Positions 60,704 through 64,000 of a stretch of DNA of 64,000 bases are shown here, one piece after another (positions within the stretch are counted from its first letter, which is position 1; every line of letters begins with the position of its first letter). Where the stretch lies: NCBI RefSeq assembly GCF_003957515.1, contig NZ_RQXW01000012.1, positions 1 through 64,000 of the forward strand. Direction: 5' to 3'. Source of the stretch: Amphritea opalescens. Its GTDB lineage: Bacteria; Pseudomonadota; Gammaproteobacteria; Pseudomonadales; Balneatricaceae. The position numbers and the translations under genes are program-made. The notes beneath the pieces are model-generated. The model did no database searches and was not told where the DNA came from. It saw nothing but the letters and a program-made list of their open reading frames with translations.

Positions 60704-62341
60704 ATGACCGTTGATCAATCGCCAGCTTGGACAGCCCTCAATAAGCACGCCGAAGAGCTGGGCAATAAACATCTCAAAGATCTATTCGCCGAAGATGATC
60801 AGCGCTTTGATCGATTCAGTTTTAGTGCTGCCCACTGTCTCGCTGATTTTTCTAAACAACGCATCAGCAGCAACACACTAGAAAAACTGATCCAACTAGC
60901 AGAACAACAGCGCTTACCCGAAAAGATTGAAGCGCTGTTCACCGGTGAGCATGTCAACACATCTGAAGATCGCCCCGCGTTACACACCGCGCTGCGTCAG
61001 CCTAAAGAGATACCGCTGCGCTTAGGTGAGGCCGATATTTCGCAAGAGATTCACTCCTCCTTAGAGCGCATGGAGACCCTCGTCGAGCAGATCCATAATG
61101 GTCAATGGCGAGGCTATGATGGCAGCCCCATTACCAATGTTATCAATATCGGCGTAGGCGGCTCTGATTTAGGCCCATTGATGGCCTGCCGTGCACTGAA
61201 TATGTTTACCAGCGCTGAGATCCGACATATCGAAGTACACTTCGTCTCTTCGATGGATGGTAGCCAACTGGCGCGACTATTAAATAAAATAGATCCTGCC
61301 TCTACGCTATTTATCGTGTCATCAAAATCGTTTTCAACTATCGATACCTTGGCGAACTCGAATACCGCCAGAGAGTGGCTGGTTAACGCCAGCGGCTTAT
61401 CAAGCGAACTGATCAGCCAACATCATTTTATCGGTATCACCGCTAGCCCAACAAAAGCGTCTGAATGGGGCATCCCCGAAAAAAACCAACTGCATTTTTG
61501 GGATTGGACCGGTGGCCGCTATTCCATGTGGTCTGCTATTGGCATGGCGATCGCTCTGCACACTGGCAACGATAATTTCCGTAAGATGCTCGCGGGCGCC
61601 CATGAGATGGATAGCCATTTTAGACATACCCCACTGACTGAAAACCTCCCGGCCTTATTAGGCATGATCGGCATCTGGAATATAAATTTCCTCGATATTC
61701 ATGCCCATGCCATATTGCCTTACGATGGCCGTTTACAACACCTGCCGGCTTATCTTGAACAGCTAGAGATGGAAAGCAACGGCAAAAGCGTCACCCTTAA
61801 CGGCGATAAATTTGACTACTCAACCTGCCCGATTTTATGGGGAGAGGTCGGTCCGAATGCTCAACATGCATTCTATCAACTGCTGCATCAGGGTACTGAG
61901 TCGGTCATGTGTGATTTCATCGCACCGGCGCTGCGTTATCAGGAATATGGTGAAGAACTTCAGGCACAGCATCAGTTAACACTGGCTAACTGCCTCGCAC
62001 AATCACGCTTATTAGCCTTGGGGGACAGTGTGCTTGATAATGCCGACAATGCCCCACTACATAAACGCTATCGGGGCAATCAGCCGAGCACAACGATTAT
62101 TCTGGACGAACTCACGCCAGAAAGCTTTGGTGCTCTGATCGCCATGTACGAACATAAGGTCTATGTGCAATCGGTTATCTGGGAGATCAATCCATTTGAC
62201 CAGTGGGGTGTCGAACTTGGTAAACAGGTCGCCACATCACTGCTAGATCAGTTTACCGACCCTGTTGCCGCTAAAACCGACAGCTCAACCGAAGGGTTGA
62301 TCCGTTTTGTGCAACAACAGCGCCGAGAGGTTAAGTCATGA
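60704..62341 (+). CDS. pgi: Glucose-6-phosphate isomerase
   Basis: Interconverts glucose-6-phosphate and fructose-6-phosphate. IGVGGSDLGPLMACRAL (about 147), DWTGGRYSMWSAIGMAI (about 265), and the C-terminal VQSVIWEINPFDQWGVELGK (about 490) with its catalytic Lys are intact. Start at ATG 60704, four bases after the galU stop; 545 residues. The frame is open back to 60629 within galU without a ribosome site. Supplies hexose phosphate for the nucleotide-sugar branch. Confidence 0.97.
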   Translation: MTVDQSPAWTALNKHAEELGNKHLKDLFAEDDQRFDRFSFSAAHCLADFSKQRISSNTLEKLIQLAEQQRLPEKIEALFTGEHVNTSEDRPALHTALRQPKEIPLRLGEADISQEIHSSLERMETLVEQIHNGQWRGYDGSPITNVINIGVGGSDLGPLMACRALNMFTSAEIRHIEVHFVSSMDGSQLARLLNKIDPASTLFIVSSKSFSTIDTLANSNTAREWLVNASGLSSELISQHHFIGITASPTKASEWGIPEKNQLHFWDWTGGRYSMWSAIGMAIALHTGNDNFRKMLAGAHEMDSHFRHTPLTENLPALLGMIGIWNINFLDIHAHAILPYDGRLQHLPAYLEQLEMESNGKSVTLNGDKFDYSTCPILWGEVGPNAQHAFYQLLHQGTESVMCDFIAPALRYQEYGEELQAQHQLTLANCLAQSRLLALGDSVLDNADNAPLHKRYRGNQPSTTIILDELTPESFGALIAMYEHKVYVQSVIWEINPFDQWGVELGKQVATSLLDQFTDPVAAKTDSSTEGLIRFVQQQRREVKS

Positions 62342-63603
62342 AAATTAAAGTCTATGGCGCCGATCTAACCGCTTGGGTGGCGGCGGCGAGCTTAGCTCGC
62401 GCTGGCAACGATGTGCGTATAGAGGGCCCTGAAGCACAGCAATCTAAACCTCTGCATGATATTTCTGCACTGCGTGATGAACCTGGCTTGCTGGATCAGA
62501 TCGAATTACAAATGGTACAGGGCCGCCTACAGCGAACCCACACCGTCGACAGTGAAACCGCTATCCACTGGTTTGCTCTGGAACATAATCAATTTGAGAC
62601 CGCCGAACAGATTATCCAGAGTCTCGCCACCAGCGTGCCTAAAAACCTGTTAATCATTAATCAGTGTAATTTTGGTGTAGGCGCAACAGACCAACTGCAA
62701 GCCTACTTAAACAAAAATCATAACCAAGCTGTCGTCTATATTCCAAACAGCCTTCAGGAAGGTAAAGCTTTACAGGGCTTTAGCCACCCCAAACGCATCA
62801 CTATCGGTAGCGATAATGACTGGGCGATCACCATGACCCGTTCCGTCATCCGCCCCTTTCTGCAACACATAGAAAACTTGCTACTCATGAGCAGCCGCGA
62901 AGCAGAGTTTACCAAACTCGCGATTACCGGCATGCTGGCCATAAGGATTGGCTATATTAATGAACTCGCCAATCTTGCCGATCAGATGGGTGTCGATATT
63001 GACATTATTCGTGAAGGCATGGGAACAGATCCAAGGGTCGGCAGTCACTATTTGAGTCCCGGCTGCGGCTTCGGTGGTGAAAACTTCAACCAAAACATTG
63101 CCCGTTTTTCCGATATTTTCGAAAAACGAGGACAAAACTCACTGCTGAAAACCGTTATTTCAGAAAATGAGATACAGAAAGAACTGCTCTTTAAGAAACT
63201 ATGGCAACACTACCACTGTGATCTTACGGGTAAAACCGTTGCCATTTGGGGGGCTTCATTCAAACCGGGAACCGCCAATATTGAGAATGCGTCCAGCTTA
63301 AAAACTATCGATGCATTGTTAGCGCAAGGCGTACAGATTAATGTCCATGATCCAGAGGCATTAGGTAATCTACAGAAACACTACCCATCAGAGCCGCTTA
63401 TCCGACTCTGCCACGATGCCTATGAGGCCGTCGTTGATGCCGATGCCCTGCTGCTGATCACCGAATGGCCTGAGTACTGGTCGCCCGATTACCATAAAAT
63501 ACTCGAATCCATGCGTAACCCTCTTATTATCGACGGTCGCAACATCTTCGATAAGCCCGCTCTCGAGATGTATGGCTTCACTTATATAGGCGTCGGTCGC
63601 TAA
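62338..63603 (+). CDS. UDP-glucose dehydrogenase-like protein, catalytic residues lost
   Basis: Fold and length (421) match the UDP-glucose/GDP-mannose 6-dehydrogenase family: FTKLAITGMLAIRIGYINEL, VAIWGASFKPGT, TEWPEYWSP, IDGRNIF. But the NAD loop GxGxxG reads GADLTA (7-12), and the catalytic Cys motif GGSCFPKD reads GGENFNQN (246-253), with Asn249 in place of Cys. The Asn four residues after Lys193 is Thr197, and the DDxRES arginine is Glu316. Lys193 is kept. It is probably not an active oxidoreductase and may be a binding or regulatory protein. It overlaps pgi by four bases. Confidence 0.85.
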   Translation: MKIKVYGADLTAWVAAASLARAGNDVRIEGPEAQQSKPLHDISALRDEPGLLDQIELQMVQGRLQRTHTVDSETAIHWFALEHNQFETAEQIIQSLATSVPKNLLIINQCNFGVGATDQLQAYLNKNHNQAVVYIPNSLQEGKALQGFSHPKRITIGSDNDWAITMTRSVIRPFLQHIENLLLMSSREAEFTKLAITGMLAIRIGYINELANLADQMGVDIDIIREGMGTDPRVGSHYLSPGCGFGGENFNQNIARFSDIFEKRGQNSLLKTVISENEIQKELLFKKLWQHYHCDLTGKTVAIWGASFKPGTANIENASSLKTIDALLAQGVQINVHDPEALGNLQKHYPSEPLIRLCHDAYEAVVDADALLLITEWPEYWSPDYHKILESMRNPLIIDGRNIFDKPALEMYGFTYIGVGR

Positions 63604-63980
63604 TGCTAAGAAAAATATTGTTCGGCCTCTGTGCTGCGGCACTGCTGTATGGGCTGTTTCGTCAAACACCGCCCCCTCAGCTATTTAATCAGTCGGATAA
63701 ATTTGGCCATCTAGCCGGATTTGCGGCAATGACATTGGTTGGCCTATGGACGGTTTCCCGTCGATTTATCCCCCTGTTCATCGCTAGCCTATTGATCCTT
63801 GCTTGCAGCGCCGAATTTATTCAGCAAGCGCTGTTAGCCCATCGGCATTTTTCACTTTACGATATGTATGCCAACCTGACAGGCATTGCCATCATATTTA
63901 CCCCTTGGCTTGTCTGGCGTATCAGCCGATATTTTTTTACAGATTCCTCTTATTTACAACCTTCAGAGAAACGCCAATGA
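63603..63980 (+). CDS. VanZ-like membrane protein
   Basis: Small membrane protein of the VanZ-like family; its molecular function is unknown, but members often sit in exopolysaccharide loci. Four hydrophobic helices are visible. Family residues are DKFGHLAGFAAMTL (about 31-44), AEFIQQALLAHRHFSLYDMYANLTGI (cut: EFIQQALLAHRHFSLYDM), with the E...R...D...N pattern. 125 residues. Start overlaps the preceding stop by one base (TAATG). Confidence 0.85.
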   Translation: MLRKILFGLCAAALLYGLFRQTPPPQLFNQSDKFGHLAGFAAMTLVGLWTVSRRFIPLFIASLLILACSAEFIQQALLAHRHFSLYDMYANLTGIAIIFTPWLVWRISRYFFTDSSYLQPSEKRQ

Positions 63981-64000
63981 GCAAACTAGCCTGTTTTAAA
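63977..64000 (+). CDS. Start of a further gene, cut by the window edge
   Basis: ATGA overlap with the VanZ-like stop codon begins a new frame reading MSKLACFK before the window ends. The coupling suggests that it belongs to the same operon. Too short to identify. Confidence 0.5.

Overview
The window reads as chromosome of a marine-type gammaproteobacterium, close to Oceanospirillales/Pseudomonadales. The evidence is conserved gene order: nadC next to ampDE and pilABCD-coaE-yacG; an uninterrupted mraZ-to-ftsZ division cluster followed by lpxC, secA, argJ and a Nudix gene; rsmI-rnpB-mraZ; lpoA-yraN-diaA-dolP; and zapE-rplM-rpsI-petABC-sspAB. Almost all core genes look intact. No species can be named from the sequence alone.

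Layout. 1-1160: an IS110-family insertion sequence, cut by the window edge, abutting the end of a Fur-box-preceded ferric-iron ABC ATPase gene. 2.3-4.8 kb: ampE/ampD facing away from nadC. 5.1-10.5 kb: a small unknown protein and the type IV pilus genes pilA (minus strand) and pilBCD (plus strand). 10.7-11.6 kb: coaE and yacG. 11.6-12.9 kb: a REP-associated tyrosine transposase gene (RAYT) inside a 91-bp-period array of REP palindromes. 12.9-36.3 kb, all minus strand: mraZ, rsmH, ftsL, ftsI, murE, murF, mraY, murD, ftsW, murG, murC, ddl, ftsQ, ftsA, ftsZ, lpxC, secA, argJ and a Nudix/ThiE-like fusion. The division genes are mostly joined by 1-14-nt overlaps. The series starts at a sigma70 promoter followed by a TGGG-repeat MraZ operator.

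36.3-37.5 kb: the RNase P RNA gene and, downstream of it, decaying tandem copies of its own 3' end. 37.5-41.8 kb: rsmI, and divergently lpoA-yraN-diaA-dolP. 41.9-42.5 kb: five 135-137-bp composite REP units in which a second REP family is nested inside the first. 42.6-49.2 kb: sspB, sspA, the cytochrome bc1 genes, rpsI, rplM and zapE. 49.3-54 kb: more REPs, lrgB, lrgA, a Gdt1-type cation exporter, and molybdenum-cofactor genes (mobA, moaD, moeA, moaB).

54.3-64 kb (plus strand): the start of an exopolysaccharide locus. It encodes an outer-membrane beta-barrel, a short OPX protein without the usual C-terminal pore, a Wzc-type co-polymerase/tyrosine kinase, a PHP-type tyrosine phosphatase, a VpsP-like protein, GalU, Pgi, a UDP-glucose-dehydrogenase-like protein that has lost its catalytic cysteine, a VanZ-like membrane protein, and the first codons of a further gene.

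The unusual parts are non-coding or degenerate: two interacting REP families with only one visible RAYT, the rnpB 3'-end repeats, two unexplained short-period repeat tracts flanking the pil genes, and the apparent Ugd pseudoenzyme. No CRISPR array, prophage, tRNA or rRNA was seen.
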